Shown piece by piece: positions 23,819-34,730 of a DNA stretch of 64,000 nt (within the stretch, counting starts at the first letter, position 1; the number at the start of each line of letters is the position of its first letter). Origin of the DNA: Limonium bicolor (lineage: Eukaryota; Streptophyta; Magnoliopsida; Caryophyllales; Plumbaginaceae); assembly GCA_023374045.1 (NCBI GenBank), contig CM041776.1, forward strand, positions 284,283,873-284,347,872, read 5' to 3'. A program made the translations under genes and the position numbers. Below the pieces are notes generated by a model. The model had not been told where the DNA came from, ran no database searches, and was given only the letters and a program-made list of their open reading frames with translations.

Positions 23819-26791
23819 TTGTGGCATAGTAAACTGGGGCATATCCCCACTCATAAACTGTCAAAAATGCAATTAGGTATAAATTTTCCTTCAATAGATG
23901 TTCTTCCTTGTACTGTATGTTTCAAAGCTAAGGGAAAACGGATGAAATTTCCAACTTCTGCAATAAAAAGTCAATATCCATTCTTCATGTTACATTTGGA
24001 TATCTGTGGTCCTATAAGGACAGAAACTTTAGAAGGGCATCGCTATTTTTTGACCATTGTTGATGATTTTACAAGAGGTACTTGGGTCAAACTTTTGAAA
24101 TTAAAATCAGAGGCTTTTGCACATATTAAGGAATTCATCAATTTCGTTGAACAGCACTTTGAGCATTCTGTCAAGTTTATTAGATCTGATAATGCCAAGG
24201 AATTAGGAGGATCTAAGGAGGGATACTTATTCCTCAATTCAAAAGGAATCACACATCAAACGAGCTGCTCTCACACACCCCAACAAAATGGGGTGGTTGA
24301 GAGAAAGCAAGGACATTTGATGCAGATAACTAGATCTTTTCTTTTCCAATCAGGTTTAGAACCTAAATTTTGGGGTCACACTCTAGAACATGCTGCTTAC
24401 ATTATTAATAGAATTCCTACAAAAGCTTTAGGAAACCTTATCCCTTTTCAAAAGCTGTATGGTCACCTTCCCAACTATACTGAAATCAGAAATTTTGGGT
24501 GTTTATGTTTTGCCACAAACATCAGTCCACACAGAGGGAAATTAGAACCACGGTCTGCTGCTAGCATATATCTAGGCAATGGAAAAACCACCAAAGCTTA
24601 CAAAATTATGAACATAGAATCAGGCGAAATTAGTCTCAACAGAGATGTCACATTTTTTGAAAATATCTACCCTCTTAAGGACAGAAACTGGTGTAACATT
24701 TGGCATGACAAACCAGATGATATTACACACCTTTTCCCTTCCGATTCTTTACCATCTTCTCCAAATACCAATTATTTCGATCACACAGATTTTCTTACTT
24801 CTTCACCACAAGAAAACTCTATTTCTGAACAGAATCAGACCACCTCCACAACAGATTCTCAACCCACTCAGCCTAATATCCTTCCTCCTGTTACAGATAC
24901 AAATCAAAACTACCGAGACATAGAATCTGAAACTCATAGTCCTCGTGCTATCAGCCCACCAATAGCTATTGACACACCCCATACTTATGACCACACTGAA
25001 ACCATCAACAAGCCACCTAGAAGATCTACTAGGATTTCAAAACCCCCAATCAAATTACAGGACTACATCTGTTCCACCAGCAATCACCAGCAAGATACTT
25101 TCTCTTGTATTCTAACTCATAGACTCCAAAAATCCACCTCTATCTCTCCTTCTGATTCTTACCTTCACATGGACACCTTGACCAACATAATACCCAGTCA
25201 CATTATGACCACTCTATCTGTTTCTTCCACTACCAATAAGCTTCTGGATAATGTCTTAACTTTACAGGAACCGTCAAGCTACACAGAAGCTATCAAAGAT
25301 CCAAGGTGGATTCAAGCCATGAATAATGAGTTCCAAGCTCTAAAAGAAAACAGAACCTGGACCATTGTCACTCTTCCCCAAGGCAAGAAACCAATCTCAT
25401 GTAAATGGGTTTATAAAACTAAATTTAAAGCTGATGGTACCTTAGAACGCTTCAAAGCCAGATTGGTTGTCCGTGGTTTCACACAAAAATATGGCCTTGA
25501 TTATGAGGAAACCTTCTCTCCTGTGGTAAAAATCACTACCATTAGAGCTCTTATCATTTTAGGAATAAAAAGAGGATGGATTATTGACCAATTAGATGTC
25601 AATAATGCTTTTCTTCATGGGGATCTAAATGAGGACATATACATGAAAATACCTCAAGGTTTAGAGGTGGAAGGAACTGATAAAGTGTGCAAACTTAATA
25701 AGTCATTATATGGGCTGAAACAAGCATCCCGACAGTGGTATGATAAACTTGGGAAATTTCTCAAAGATTTAGGATATACACAGTCCCGTAATGATTATTC
25801 TCTTTTTCTCAAGAAAGAACATGGTTACTGCACTTTTCTTGGAGTTTATGTTGATGATCTTTTGATAACTGGTAATAACAGAAGAGAAATACAATATCTG
25901 AAAACTCAACTACATTCTGTTTTTCGAATAAAAGATTTGGGTCGTTTACACTATTTTCTTGGCATGGAGTTTATCGAAACAGAAGACAGGCTGGTCATGT
26001 CTCAACGTAAGTATGCTACACAAATATTACTTGACTATAATTTCCAGGATTGTCGCACCACAGTGGCTCCTTTGCCACTTAATCAGAAACTTTATCCAGA
26101 ATCAGGTGAACTCCTTCCTAACCCTACTGTATATCGGCAATTGATAGGAAAATTGAATTTTCTTGTAAACACCAGACCTGATCTTGCATACAGTGTACAG
26201 TATTTGAGTCAATTTCTCCAGAAACCTACTGATGCCCATTTAAATGCTGCATTTCATACACTTTCTTACTTAAAAGGGACTTTAGGTTTAGGTATCTCTT
26301 TCAATAAAAACACTAACTTGAATTTGTTGGCTTTCTGTGATTCTGATTGGGCATCTTGCCCAATCACCCGGAAGTCCATCTCAGGTTATTTCATTCTTCT
26401 TGGTGGTTCTCCCCTCAGCTGGAAGTCCAAGAAGCAGGTTTCTGTAGCTCTCTCATCTGCAGAAGCAGAGTACCGGTCAATGCAGCAGGTCACGGCTGAA
26501 TTAAGTTGGCTAACTCGCCTCATGCATGAACTTGAAGTACCCAATATAGCTCCTGTTCCTCTGAAGTGTGACAACTTATCCGCCATCCATATCGCTAAGA
26601 ACCTGGTGGCTCATGAACGCACCAAGCACATAGAACTTGATTGTCACTATGTGCGGGAGCAGCTGCAAGTAGGACTGATTAGAGTGGATTACATCCCAGC
26701 CTCCAAGCAGTTGGCGGATATACTGACCAAGCCCCTCACTGGCAAGTTGTACACCAGTACTTTACCAAAGCTTGGCATGCATCCTACATAG
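23819..26791 (+). CDS. Copia integrase - reverse transcriptase - RNase H
   Basis: 990 codons in one frame. The pre-integrase zinc site is WHSKLGHIPTHKLSKM...CTVC. The integrase triad is D61 (LHLDICGPI), D124 (RSDNAKEL) and E161 (NGVVERKQ). A variable Ser/Pro/Thr-rich linker (about 300-420) leads to RT with the FKARLVVRG, QLDVNNAFLHG and YVDDLLITG blocks, and to RNase H with FCDSDWASCP, SSAEAEYRSM, DNLSAIHIAKN and a TKHIELDCHYVRE end. All catalytic residues are present. It ends 40 bases before the polypurine tract. Confidence 0.96.
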   Translation: MWHSKLGHIPTHKLSKMQLGINFPSIDVLPCTVCFKAKGKRMKFPTSAIKSQYPFFMLHLDICGPIRTETLEGHRYFLTIVDDFTRGTWVKLLKLKSEAFAHIKEFINFVEQHFEHSVKFIRSDNAKELGGSKEGYLFLNSKGITHQTSCSHTPQQNGVVERKQGHLMQITRSFLFQSGLEPKFWGHTLEHAAYIINRIPTKALGNLIPFQKLYGHLPNYTEIRNFGCLCFATNISPHRGKLEPRSAASIYLGNGKTTKAYKIMNIESGEISLNRDVTFFENIYPLKDRNWCNIWHDKPDDITHLFPSDSLPSSPNTNYFDHTDFLTSSPQENSISEQNQTTSTTDSQPTQPNILPPVTDTNQNYRDIESETHSPRAISPPIAIDTPHTYDHTETINKPPRRSTRISKPPIKLQDYICSTSNHQQDTFSCILTHRLQKSTSISPSDSYLHMDTLTNIIPSHIMTTLSVSSTTNKLLDNVLTLQEPSSYTEAIKDPRWIQAMNNEFQALKENRTWTIVTLPQGKKPISCKWVYKTKFKADGTLERFKARLVVRGFTQKYGLDYEETFSPVVKITTIRALIILGIKRGWIIDQLDVNNAFLHGDLNEDIYMKIPQGLEVEGTDKVCKLNKSLYGLKQASRQWYDKLGKFLKDLGYTQSRNDYSLFLKKEHGYCTFLGVYVDDLLITGNNRREIQYLKTQLHSVFRIKDLGRLHYFLGMEFIETEDRLVMSQRKYATQILLDYNFQDCRTTVAPLPLNQKLYPESGELLPNPTVYRQLIGKLNFLVNTRPDLAYSVQYLSQFLQKPTDAHLNAAFHTLSYLKGTLGLGISFNKNTNLNLLAFCDSDWASCPITRKSISGYFILLGGSPLSWKSKKQVSVALSSAEAEYRSMQQVTAELSWLTRLMHELEVPNIAPVPLKCDNLSAIHIAKNLVAHERTKHIELDCHYVREQLQVGLIRVDYIPASKQLADILTKPLTGKLYTSTLPKLGMHPT

Positions 26792-26823
26792 GTCCAAGTC
26801 TTACAATTCTAGCATTCTAAGTC

Positions 26824-26834
26824 TTGTAGGGGGG
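26824..26834 (+). promoter_or_regulatory. Polypurine tract of the Copia element
   Basis: TTGTAGGGGGG immediately before the 3' LTR start; the G run is the plus-strand primer. Confidence 0.85.
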
Positions 26835-27091
26835 TATTGGGATACTATAGTATAGTTACTGGTTATTCTAATACGGCCCATATCTTGGCCCAACTCTCTG
26901 TATAGGATAGCCCAGTTCCATCACTTGTATACCTAGTTCCGTCACTTGTATATAGTCTCTTGTTCTTTAGGTTTAGTGTACTGTAGCTTATACTCTTCCG
27001 CACTACTACTTCTTCCTCTCTGTACACATTCTTCTTCTCTGAAATAAACAAGCTTCTTGAATTGTTACCCTCATTCTTAATCATGCTAACA
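26835..27091 (+). repeat. 3' LTR of the Copia element
   Basis: 257 bp, five substitutions from the 5' LTR, four of them C/T or G/A transitions; ends CATGCTAACA and is followed by the target duplication GAACC. Confidence 0.95.
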
Positions 27092-27540
27092 GAACCACGT
27101 CAATGTTTAAGGAGAGGAGGGTTATAGTAGTTAATGTGTGAGTATTTTTGTTATGAAAGTCTTCAATGTTTTCCTTCGGTTTTATGTTAACTCTTCCGGT
27201 ATGATTTCATAAAATATATCCTTATTGTTAGTAGAAGCACTAGTACTAGTATAATAGTTTTATAAATAAATAAGGGTAGTTCTAATGCGGGAAGATCTCC
27301 TCAGGTGGTCTTGGTTTTCATTTTGGGTCTGATCTAGATTATCAGTCTAGCGTTATACGTTAACATCAGTTCCTGACTGTTGTTCTCCCTCTTCACCTAA
27401 TGGGATACTAAAAGGTATAAGAAAAGATTCTGCAGTGGAAATGGTCCCAACCTAGATAACTCTTTTATCATTTCTGTTTGTTCTAGCAAAAGTGTCGATA
27501 CACTTATTACTCCAATGTAATATGGTTTTTTTGGGGGTAT
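27092..27540 (-). pseudogene. Decayed Ty1/Copia relic (right part)
   Basis: Continuation of the relic at 20330-21830. The minus strand shows a linker ending QDHLRRSSRIR, the usual basic motif before Copia RT. Many stops; otherwise not readable. Confidence 0.55.
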
Positions 27541-27599
27541 GTTGAAGAAATGGATGCTCTTTCTAGTTTTGAACATAAGCTTATTAGGATCGGTAGACG

Positions 27600-27925
27600 C
27601 CCATTGAGTGCTTGTACATTTTTAATGTTCTTAGGTGAAGAAAGAATTAATAGGGCCTGAGATCAACCTGAATTCCTCTTTGTCCAACATCAAAGCATAA
27701 AAGTTACCCTTGGTCACCCCAAACAAACATTTTTCCGGGCTTACTTTTATTCCATACTTGTCCATAGTATTGAGTGTCATGTAGGTCTCTCATATGCTCC
27801 TTAAAGTGCACTAGACTACTATGTCAATGAAATATGCAATAGTATTTTTTTTTTATTAAGCTATTCATGTTGATAATTCTCCGGAAAGTAACCCTGACAT
27901 TTTTTAACCTAAATGACACGACTTA
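27600..27925 (-). pseudogene. Decayed Gypsy reverse-transcriptase fragment
   Basis: The minus strand reads SFRLKNVRVTFRRIINMN (compare the MPFGLKNAGATYQR block of Tat/Ogre/Athila RTs), a damaged catalytic-box region, and MDKYGIKVSPEKCLFGVTKG, the usual sequence after it. No upstream or downstream domains are readable. Confidence 0.65.
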
Positions 27926-29677
27926 GCAAGAAGTGATAAATTTTGTTTTTCTTTTTCATCCTGATTGTTCGTCTATCCCTGATTATATCTGAAAAATGTG
28001 TCCAAATGCTTAAGACGGGGCTTTGTGAAGTAGAAGTAACTAATCTATTAACAAGTAGAAGTGGAAAGAATTCGCTCGGGCTAGCGTTGTTCATGTATGT
28101 ACGCACATTTGCCTCTTTAAATAACCTTTTGGATATTGTAGTTTGCCTTTTTTGTGCACTTCAACGATTGCTGCAGCATCCTTTTTCTTTTCGGTGATCC
28201 TTTTACTTTTTGTCTCATTGTAAGATGCTTGGTGTCAACATTTAAGCTATGCTACATAACGTCTGGATCTACGTTGTGCATTTCTTTTGGAATATCCTCC
28301 TTCTTAGTTGCAAGAATGTCTAATAATTTGAACCAAGGGCAGTTCCAGCACTGAAGTCTTCTATTATAACATTTGAACAGTACCTCTGTTGGCTTATTAG
28401 CAGTTGTGTCATGCTTTCTCAGCATAAAGGTGGTTTCGGAAGTTCTAGCTCCTCTCCATAATATGAGAGAGGCATTCCAATTGTTCTCATCTGCTTTTGT
28501 CTAATTAATTCCGGAAGCAGCTCTTCCTTGATTTTGACTTGGCAAATTCGTACTTTTTTTCACTCCTGATTGTAGCAATCCTTCCTGGTTTGATTAGATA
28601 TTCGTTCATTAAGTGGTGCATGGAGCAATTGTACTTAATTCCTTCAATAAACCCTCTCATGGAATTGCTAAATAAAGCCATACCTAGTCTTACAGAACCT
28701 TCCATTAATCGTATCGTACATAAAGAAGTTGAATGTTGTCAAGTCTTGGAAGATAGTAGATGATCTCTTGAGAAGAACATCAAAGATCTTCATAATACTA
28801 TAATATTTGAGAGAATGTCCAATTTGCCAAGCAATCAAATATAGTTTACTTTTTAAGGGGAGTGGATTCGCTTCAGCTTTTAGAGCAGAAAGCTGGAGAA
28901 TTGGAAGATAGGAAATTAGGAATACCCCATTTTGTATATTATATTTTATTAAAAAGTTTATCCCAAGTCACTTTCGCAATTTTAATAATGAAGAAGATGG
29001 CTACAATAGAGATATGTTTTTTTTTTTAACAGATACGATAGAGATATGTTATACACCAGTAACACTTACTACTGAATTACTGTAACAATTGTCATATTAT
29101 TTCTTAGCCTCATCCTCTATTTGACCCATTCATATAATTAATGTAAAGCGTGTTTGGTAATGTAATTATCCTTCCGCTAGCAATAGTAGTTTAATATACA
29201 AGTAACACATTTGTTCAAAAAGGGAAAGGAAAAATAAGCCTGAGATTGATTTTTGATTTGATAAAGAAGTAGTTATTGTTCTGATGAAATGAATGAGAGC
29301 GCTAATTTTGTATCAAATCTGAATGCAGATAAGAGGAGGGGCTACACTACACATTACACATACATGCTGCACTGCATACTGCTGCTGATAATACTCTGTG
29401 ATACATCAGAAGGAGGCCAAGCAAGACCAATCACCTACTTACTTGTATCAAACAAACTCAATTGTCTTTCTCACTCTCTCAATCTACCAAAATACATATG
29501 AGATGGATACTATTTTCTAATTAATCATATCTACAAATAAGGCAAACATACATTGACAACAAACAACAAATTTCAGACCGACTAATTAATCTTGAGAACA
29601 AGCGTAAACCCCTAATTATGTAAATTTGTAGGGTTTTTTTTTTTTTTTGGTTTTTAAATTACCTTTCCCTCTAGCCG

Positions 29678-29709
<32 letters not shown>

Positions 29710-29722
29710 TGATTAACGAATT
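27926..29722. other. Stretch without a recognisable gene
   Basis: AT-rich DNA with short open frames only, none with recognisable similarity. 29460-29722 is the probable 3' region of the RING-H2 gene. It includes a poly-T run at 29633-29649. Confidence 0.5.
29674..29708. repeat. (CCTG)n microsatellite
   Basis: About eight GCCT/CCTG tetranucleotide units directly downstream of the RING-H2 stop codon, within its probable 3' UTR. Confidence 0.9.
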
Positions 29723-30292
29723 CTACGGCAAGAAAGTATTGTCTCCTTCTCTACCCCTCTCGGCCGAATCATCATTAGTACTTACCTCCTGCTCCAGCGG
29801 AAGTCCACCGCACCTCTGGCACCTCCTCGGTACAGCAAGGATCTGGCGACATGAGGGACAAGAGGAGTGGGATCCAAGCCAGGTGTCAATGCAGGAAAGG
29901 TGGAAGGTATGCCCGCACTGAGGTAGAATCCGGATCTCGTCACCTGAGACGAACTCGGACAGGCAAATGGGGCACTCGGCAGTCGCGAGCTTAGGGGTGA
30001 GCTCATCCGAAAAGGTTAGCTTAGGGAGAGAGCGGAGGGCCGCCTTCTTCAGACCTTTGTTATACCGGGGGTGGTACTGGGGCCCCCCTGAGGAGGACGA
30101 CGAGAAACGGCGACGGAAGCAAGCGCAGCGAGCGACGGCGATGAGACCTAGGACGCAGATTAAGGCGCACAGTAGAGCCGCGAGTATCAGGATAAAATCG
30201 GAGTTCACCGCTCCCTCCGCCTGAAGTGCCCCTTCGTTCGCCGAGGAGTTGGCGGATTCGAGTAATCTTCTAGGGAGGAGATGATGAGTCAT
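29723..30292 (-). CDS. RING-H2 E3 ubiquitin ligase, ATL8/ATL80-like
   Basis: 189 codons, no intron, ATG at 30292. One membrane segment at residues 33-55 (FILILAALLCALICVLGLIA), then an ARC-ACFRRR basic stop-transfer, a Ser run and a GLKKAALRSLP segment at the place of the ATL GLD motif. The RING-H2 finger has all eight ligands: C107, C110, C126, H128, H131, C134, C145, C148, with W137 for E2 contact. Length and architecture fit the ATL family, and the membrane segment resembles ATL8/ATL80. ATL proteins are membrane-anchored E3 ligases that ubiquitinate partners in defence, hormone or nutrient responses; the substrate cannot be told from sequence. It stands alone among transposons and is the only clear host gene seen. 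Confidence 0.95.
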   Translation of the reverse strand: MTHHLLPRRLLESANSSANEGALQAEGAVNSDFILILAALLCALICVLGLIAVARCACFRRRFSSSSSGGPQYHPRYNKGLKKAALRSLPKLTFSDELTPKLATAECPICLSEFVSGDEIRILPQCGHTFHLSCIDTWLGSHSSCPSCRQILAVPRRCQRCGGLPLEQEVSTNDDSAERGREGDNTFLP

Positions 30293-30925
30293 TAGAATTT
30301 AGGAGTAGAGAGGAGAAAGAGGAAAAGGGGAGGCGTCCAAGAGGAACGAACGATTTCTCCTTTTATCATTATCATGTTGCTTGTTTTAATACTAGTACTG
30401 TACTGTAGCAGTAGGATAAAAAAGGTCAACAGAGAAAGGAAAAAGAAAAATCTTCCTTCCCTTCTTTTATCCATCTGAAGTAGTAAAGTAGATCGAATGA
30501 ATCTCAATCCCATTTGGTTTGGTTATTTGTTATGGAGCTCCACATGGGATGACGGACCATTGTACCTTATACGAACCAAAGTTCTCTTTCGTTTCGGGGA
30601 CCATTTCCTTTTCTACTCGAGAACTCACACACATGTATGTATATAATCCCATGGGGCCTGCTAGCTGGTCTCTTTTTTTTGGGGGGTTTTGTCTCCTGTC
30701 TTTAGGTTGGTGGCTGTCTTATGGTGGTTATAGAGTGTTGCTTTCGATGTGTATTTAGTTTATGCTGATGTCGATCATAATATTTAGGCTATGTTTGTTA
30801 GTGAGTGGTCATTTCTATTGAAAAAATTCGGCTGATGGGGGTTTTAGGTGCCTAAACTACAAGTCAGTTCTTGCAAATGGGTGTTTATGGTGAGATGTTG
30901 TTTTTTAAGAATTTTGATGTGTAAA
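30293..30925 (-). promoter_or_regulatory. Probable promoter/5' UTR of the RING-H2 gene
   Basis: No coding sequence. On the minus strand a TATA-like ATTATATACATAC lies near 30635-30650, about 350 bases before the ATG. The 5' leader nearer the ATG is rich in CT on the coding strand. Start site not determinable. Confidence 0.35.
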
Positions 30926-31995
30926 TAGGGTTGTCCGTGGTAAGTTAATCGTCTTATTCAGTTAACCGTTTTCAGTTAACTGGGTCTTCGGTTTTCCAAA
31001 ATTCAATTCCATTACTATTCTATTTAGATTGGTTAACCTGATTCGGTTAACTGTTTAATTCGGTTTTCTAAAATCCAATTCTATCACCATTTCGTTTATA
31101 CCGGTTAACCTTTAGTTTGGTTCAGTTTTATCGGTTAACCTTGTAACCGTATATTTTTTATTGATGTGACTCATACCATTAATATTATAGTACAACATTG
31201 ATCATTCACTTAAATCATAAGTGACAAATCAAACACATGTGACAATAACTATAATAATATGTAGAGTAAATTACTCAGAACCCCCTTGAGGATTTGGGAT
31301 ATTACAGTTAACCCCCTTGTGTTTATCATAATTATTGGTAACCACCTCAAGGTTAAGGTATCTTTGACTATGAGCCCCCAAACTATAACTTTGTTATTAG
31401 GAAGTTAACTACGTGTTGATCTATCAACTTAATCACATAAATAATGCCAGGCTGGACAACAGAACTGCTTAATCAACATCATGCAACTCTCTCTCATCCC
31501 ACTTTAAATGCATTTTCAAGGCAAGGTTGACATTTTTAGGAAAATAACAATACAGATTAAGTAGTGCTTTTTGTCCAATCTTACATTATTAATGCGATTA
31601 AGCTGATAGGTCAACACGTAGTTAACTTCCTAATAACAAAGATATAGTTAGGGGGCTCGTAGTCAAAGATACCTTAACCTCGAGGTGGTTACCAGTAATT
31701 ATGATAAACACAAGGTGGTTAACTGTAATATCCCAAATCCTCAAGGGGGTTCTGAGTAATTTACTCTAATATGTATATTCCCTCAATAGCTAACATTAAT
31801 TATTATATAAGTTCAATATTAATATTGAAGTTTTTTATTGTTTATATAATCGGTTAACAATGGTTAACCGAGCGGTTAACCGTTCTGGAAAATTCAATAC
31901 CGTTACCGAAACCGGTCAATTTACACGGTTCGGTTAACAATACCGCAAGAACCGGTAAGATTAACCTGAAAACAGGTACTTTAAATTGCGGTTTT
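30926..31995. repeat. GGTTAACCG-rich, probable hAT-type non-autonomous remnant
   Basis: Starts near TAGGGTTGTCCGTGG and holds many copies of CGGTTAACC and variants on both sides (30950-31145 and 31850-31960). Such terminal and subterminal sequence is typical of plant hAT-type MITEs. A matching far end was not found, and a MULE-type MITE splits it. Confidence 0.45.
31264..31766. mobile_element. MULE-type foldback MITE
   Basis: 503 bp with terminal inverted repeats of about 215 bp (31264-31478 and 31552-31766) starting GAGTAAATTACTCAGAACCC on each strand, with only scattered mismatches. A 9-bp target duplication TAATATGTA flanks it (31255-31263 and 31767-31775). Long inverted repeats plus 9-bp duplications indicate the Mutator superfamily. 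There is no coding capacity; the transcript would fold into a long hairpin. Confidence 0.9.
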
Positions 31996-32078
31996 AGTCA
32001 GATACCACAGTTTCGGAATTTTTTGGACAGCGCTAAGTGTAAGTGCCCTCTGCGTCTCTAATAGGTGATTTCGAAGCT

Positions 32079-32110
32079 GAAGGTGGTGCCACCTTACAAG
32101 GTGGCACCTA
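32079..32110. repeat. Short perfect hairpin
   Basis: GGTGCCACCTT-ACA-AGGTGGCACC: an 11-base arm pair around a tiny loop. Function unknown; may be the tip of a degraded element. Confidence 0.5.
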
Positions 32111-32374
32111 TTTTGTCATTTTGTGTTTTATATTTTTGTAAAACTTTAAAATGTTGTAGTTTATTAGATATAAGTCCAAATAACATAAATTTTATACCGT
32201 TGTTCATCATAATTCGAGCTCTTCAAAATAAGACCAAACATGAATATGTTTTGATAAATTTTAAATTTTTTGTACGTATATATATGTTTTAAGAATCTTA
32301 AGTTTAAGAAAAGTGAATCAAAGGTTGTTAAAAAGTGAACCAAAGGTTGTTAAAAAGTGAATCAGAGGTTGTTA

Positions 32375-33055
32375 GACCCTGAACCCTACACTACAAACCC
32401 TTCGACGTGTTTAGCATTCCTATGGTGGTTTTTAGGGTGTTGGGAGGGGGGTAGGTAATCTTTTTGGCATTAGTTCTACACTTTATATTATCGTCACTCA
32501 CTCGACAGTTTTTTAGGGTTGATGGCTTAGGGTTTAGGGTCTAACGATCATAAACTCTGCACTACAAACCCTAAAAATGTCTTCAACGTTTTTAGCATTT
32601 CTAGGGTGGTTTTTAAGGTGTTGGGGGGGGGGGGGGTAGAGTCTTTTTGGCATAAATTCTACACTTATATTGTTGTCACTGACTTGACAGTTTTTTAGAG
32701 TTGTGGTTTAGGGTTTAGGGTCTATAAACCCTGCACTAAAAACCTTAAAAATGCCTTCTACATTTTTAGCATTTCTAGGGTGGTTTTTAAGGTGTTGAGG
32801 GGTGAGGGGAGGGGGTAGGGTAATCTTTTTGGCATTAATTCTACACTTTATATTATTGTCACTGACTCGACAGTTTTTTAGGGTTTAGGGTCTATAAACC
32901 CTGCACTACAAACCATAAAAATGTCTTCGATGTTTTTAACATCCTAGGGTGGTTTTTTAGGGTGTTTGAGAGATAGGGTAATCTTTTTGGCATTAGTTCT
33001 ACATTTATATTGTCGTCACTGACTCGATAGTTTTTTTGGGTTTGTGGTTAAGGAT
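32375..33055. repeat. Tandem repeat, four units of about 170-180 bp
   Basis: Four diverged copies, each with a CTGCACTACAAACC-like start, TTTTTAGCATT, a G-run and TCTTTTTGGCATTA-TTCTACA, then GTCACTGACTCGACAGTTTT. Units begin near 32380, 32555, 32728 and 32898. TTTAGGGT tracts within are part of the unit, not telomeric DNA. Confidence 0.8.
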
Positions 33056-33059
33056 TTAT

Positions 33060-33760
33060 TGAAAAGTGATTTTTTTGTTAAAAAATGAATTACATGTTCA
33101 AGTAAAGTGAATCTTTTATTTAAGAAAAGTGAATCTTATGTTTAAGAAAAATGAATCTTATGTTTAAGAAAAATGAATCATATCACAAACTTATGCGAGA
33201 ACAATATGAATCCTTCGTTTAAGAAAAGTGAATATTTTGTTTTAAAATAGTGAATCAAATGTTTAAGAAAAGTGAATATTTTGTTTAAAAATGGTGAACC
33301 AAATGTTTAAGAAAAGTGAATCTTACCACAAAGTTATACGAGAACAACATGAACCTTTCATTTATTTAGAAGTGGTTTCGTTGAATGCAAGAACAATATG
33401 AATCCTTCATTTAAGAAAAGTGAAAATTTTGTTTTAAAATAATGAATCAAATGTTTAAGAAAAGTGAATCTTACAAGTAATTTATACGAGAACAATATGA
33501 ACCTTTCATTTATTTAGAAGTGGATATTTCGTTGAAGAAAAGTTAATTAAATGTTTAAGGAAAATGAATCTTATATTTAAGACAAATTAATCTTTCACCT
33601 TAAATAATGTGAATCATTTGTTTTACTAAAAGTGAATTTTAATTTTAAGAAAAGTAAATCTTAAAAAAGATTCATTTAGTTAATGAATAAGGTTCATTTT
33701 ATTTTTAAACAAGATTCATTTTGTTAATGAATAAGATTCACTTTAAAAATACGTAATATA
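33060..33760. repeat. Short repeat array with GTGAATC core
   Basis: Many imperfect copies of TTTAAGAAAAGTGAATCTTA, about 25-30 bp apart. The last 100 bases carry the motif in the opposite orientation (AAGATTCATTTTGTTAATGA), so the array could fold back. No coding sequence. Confidence 0.75.
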
Positions 33761-34078
33761 TACTCCTTCTAAAAACATAAAATTTTAAGTTTGCCAAAAC
33801 ATATCCATGATACATCTTGTTTGGAAGAGCACGAATTATGATAAATAATGGTACAATTTTTTGTTTTTTGCACTTATATTTTGTAACTTATAATAAATTG
33901 AAAAAAAAATTCTTCTCTCTCCTACCCCCAAGACTCACGTGTGCGTGTGAGTACAAATATTTTTCCTCTTTTTTTCTCCTTTTCTTCTCCAATAAATTGT
34001 CGACACGTGGTAGAAGCCGCAGTATCGTGGCACTAGGGTGAGGGTGTCCACTCTGTTCTAATATGGCACTCGTTAATA

Positions 34079-34350
34079 CTCCCTCCTATTCTAAATATAA
34101 GTCATTTTAGGCTTTACCTTTATGTTCAAACTATAAGTCGTTTTAGACTTTTTGTATCTCTCTTTCTACTTTTGCCCTTTCTACTTTTTTAATTATTATT
34201 GTCATTGCACTCTACTTTTTATCTTACCAATAAAGTATATTTATTTTTTTATTATTCCAATACAAAAGTAAGGGTATACTAGTCTTTTTAAACTTTTTCT
34301 TAAAAATTATGAAAAAGTCTAAAACGATTCATAATTAAAATAGGAGGGAG
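34079..34350. mobile_element. Stowaway-type MITE (Tc1/mariner)
   Basis: 272 bp with inverted ends CTCCCTCCTATTCTAAATAT and its counterpart, flanked by TA on both sides. The CTCCCTCC end and AT-rich body are diagnostic for Stowaway. It contains a repeated AAGTC-TTTTAG motif near each end. Confidence 0.88.
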
Positions 34351-34399
34351 TATAATACAGTAGTGAATATTATCTCTCCACACTCTCACAATGAACAGT

Positions 34400-34725
34400 G
34401 AACTGAACGCGAAAAAACCTGTGTTCAAAACTCTCTGTTACAACTTACAAGTCGAACACACTCAAACAACAAAAGGTGATTCAATAGGTGTTTTTATTTT
34501 ACTGCACAACATGTAGATATGACAGTAATCTTATTGCGCATCTTTTTTTCATTTTTATCAGAAACTTGAGATATCATATTAAGAAACAGCCACCAAAGCT
34601 TACTCAGCACAATCCATATTACAAATACTAATAATACTATAATAGATATCGTCACCCTTCCACAACTTGAAATTAGAAGTATTATTAAACAGATTAGAAA
34701 TCAAAATAGAAGGCAAATGAGATGG
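34400..34725 (-). pseudogene. LINE fragment 1 (3' end)
   Basis: Continues the minus-strand LINE after removing the solo LTR (target duplication ATTAT at 34726 and 39920). It reads as the end of the RNase H region and the 3' UTR with A-rich stretches near 34535. The exact 3' end is unclear. Confidence 0.5.
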
Positions 34726-34730
34726 ATTAT

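Larger units (their letters stand above)
21831..27091 (+). mobile_element. Full-length Ty1/Copia retrotransposon
   Basis: Complete element with two 257-bp LTRs differing by five substitutions and no indel, a primer-binding site directly after the 5' LTR, gag, protease, integrase, RT, RNase H and a polypurine tract. It is flanked by a 5-bp target duplication GAACC (21826-21830 and 27092-27096). Domain order PR-IN-RT-RH defines Copia. One frameshift (between about 23085 and 23103) and one in-frame stop (23789-23791) are the only obvious lesions, so it is young by plant standards. Confidence 0.96.

Noticed and set aside
28505..28763. Overlapping 66- and 74-codon frames between the Gypsy relic and the RING-H2 gene
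   Set aside because: Short, on opposite strands, no recognisable similarity.
32500..32900. TTTAGGGT tracts as interstitial telomeric repeats
   Set aside because: Only one or two units at a time, and always as part of the 170-180-bp tandem unit.
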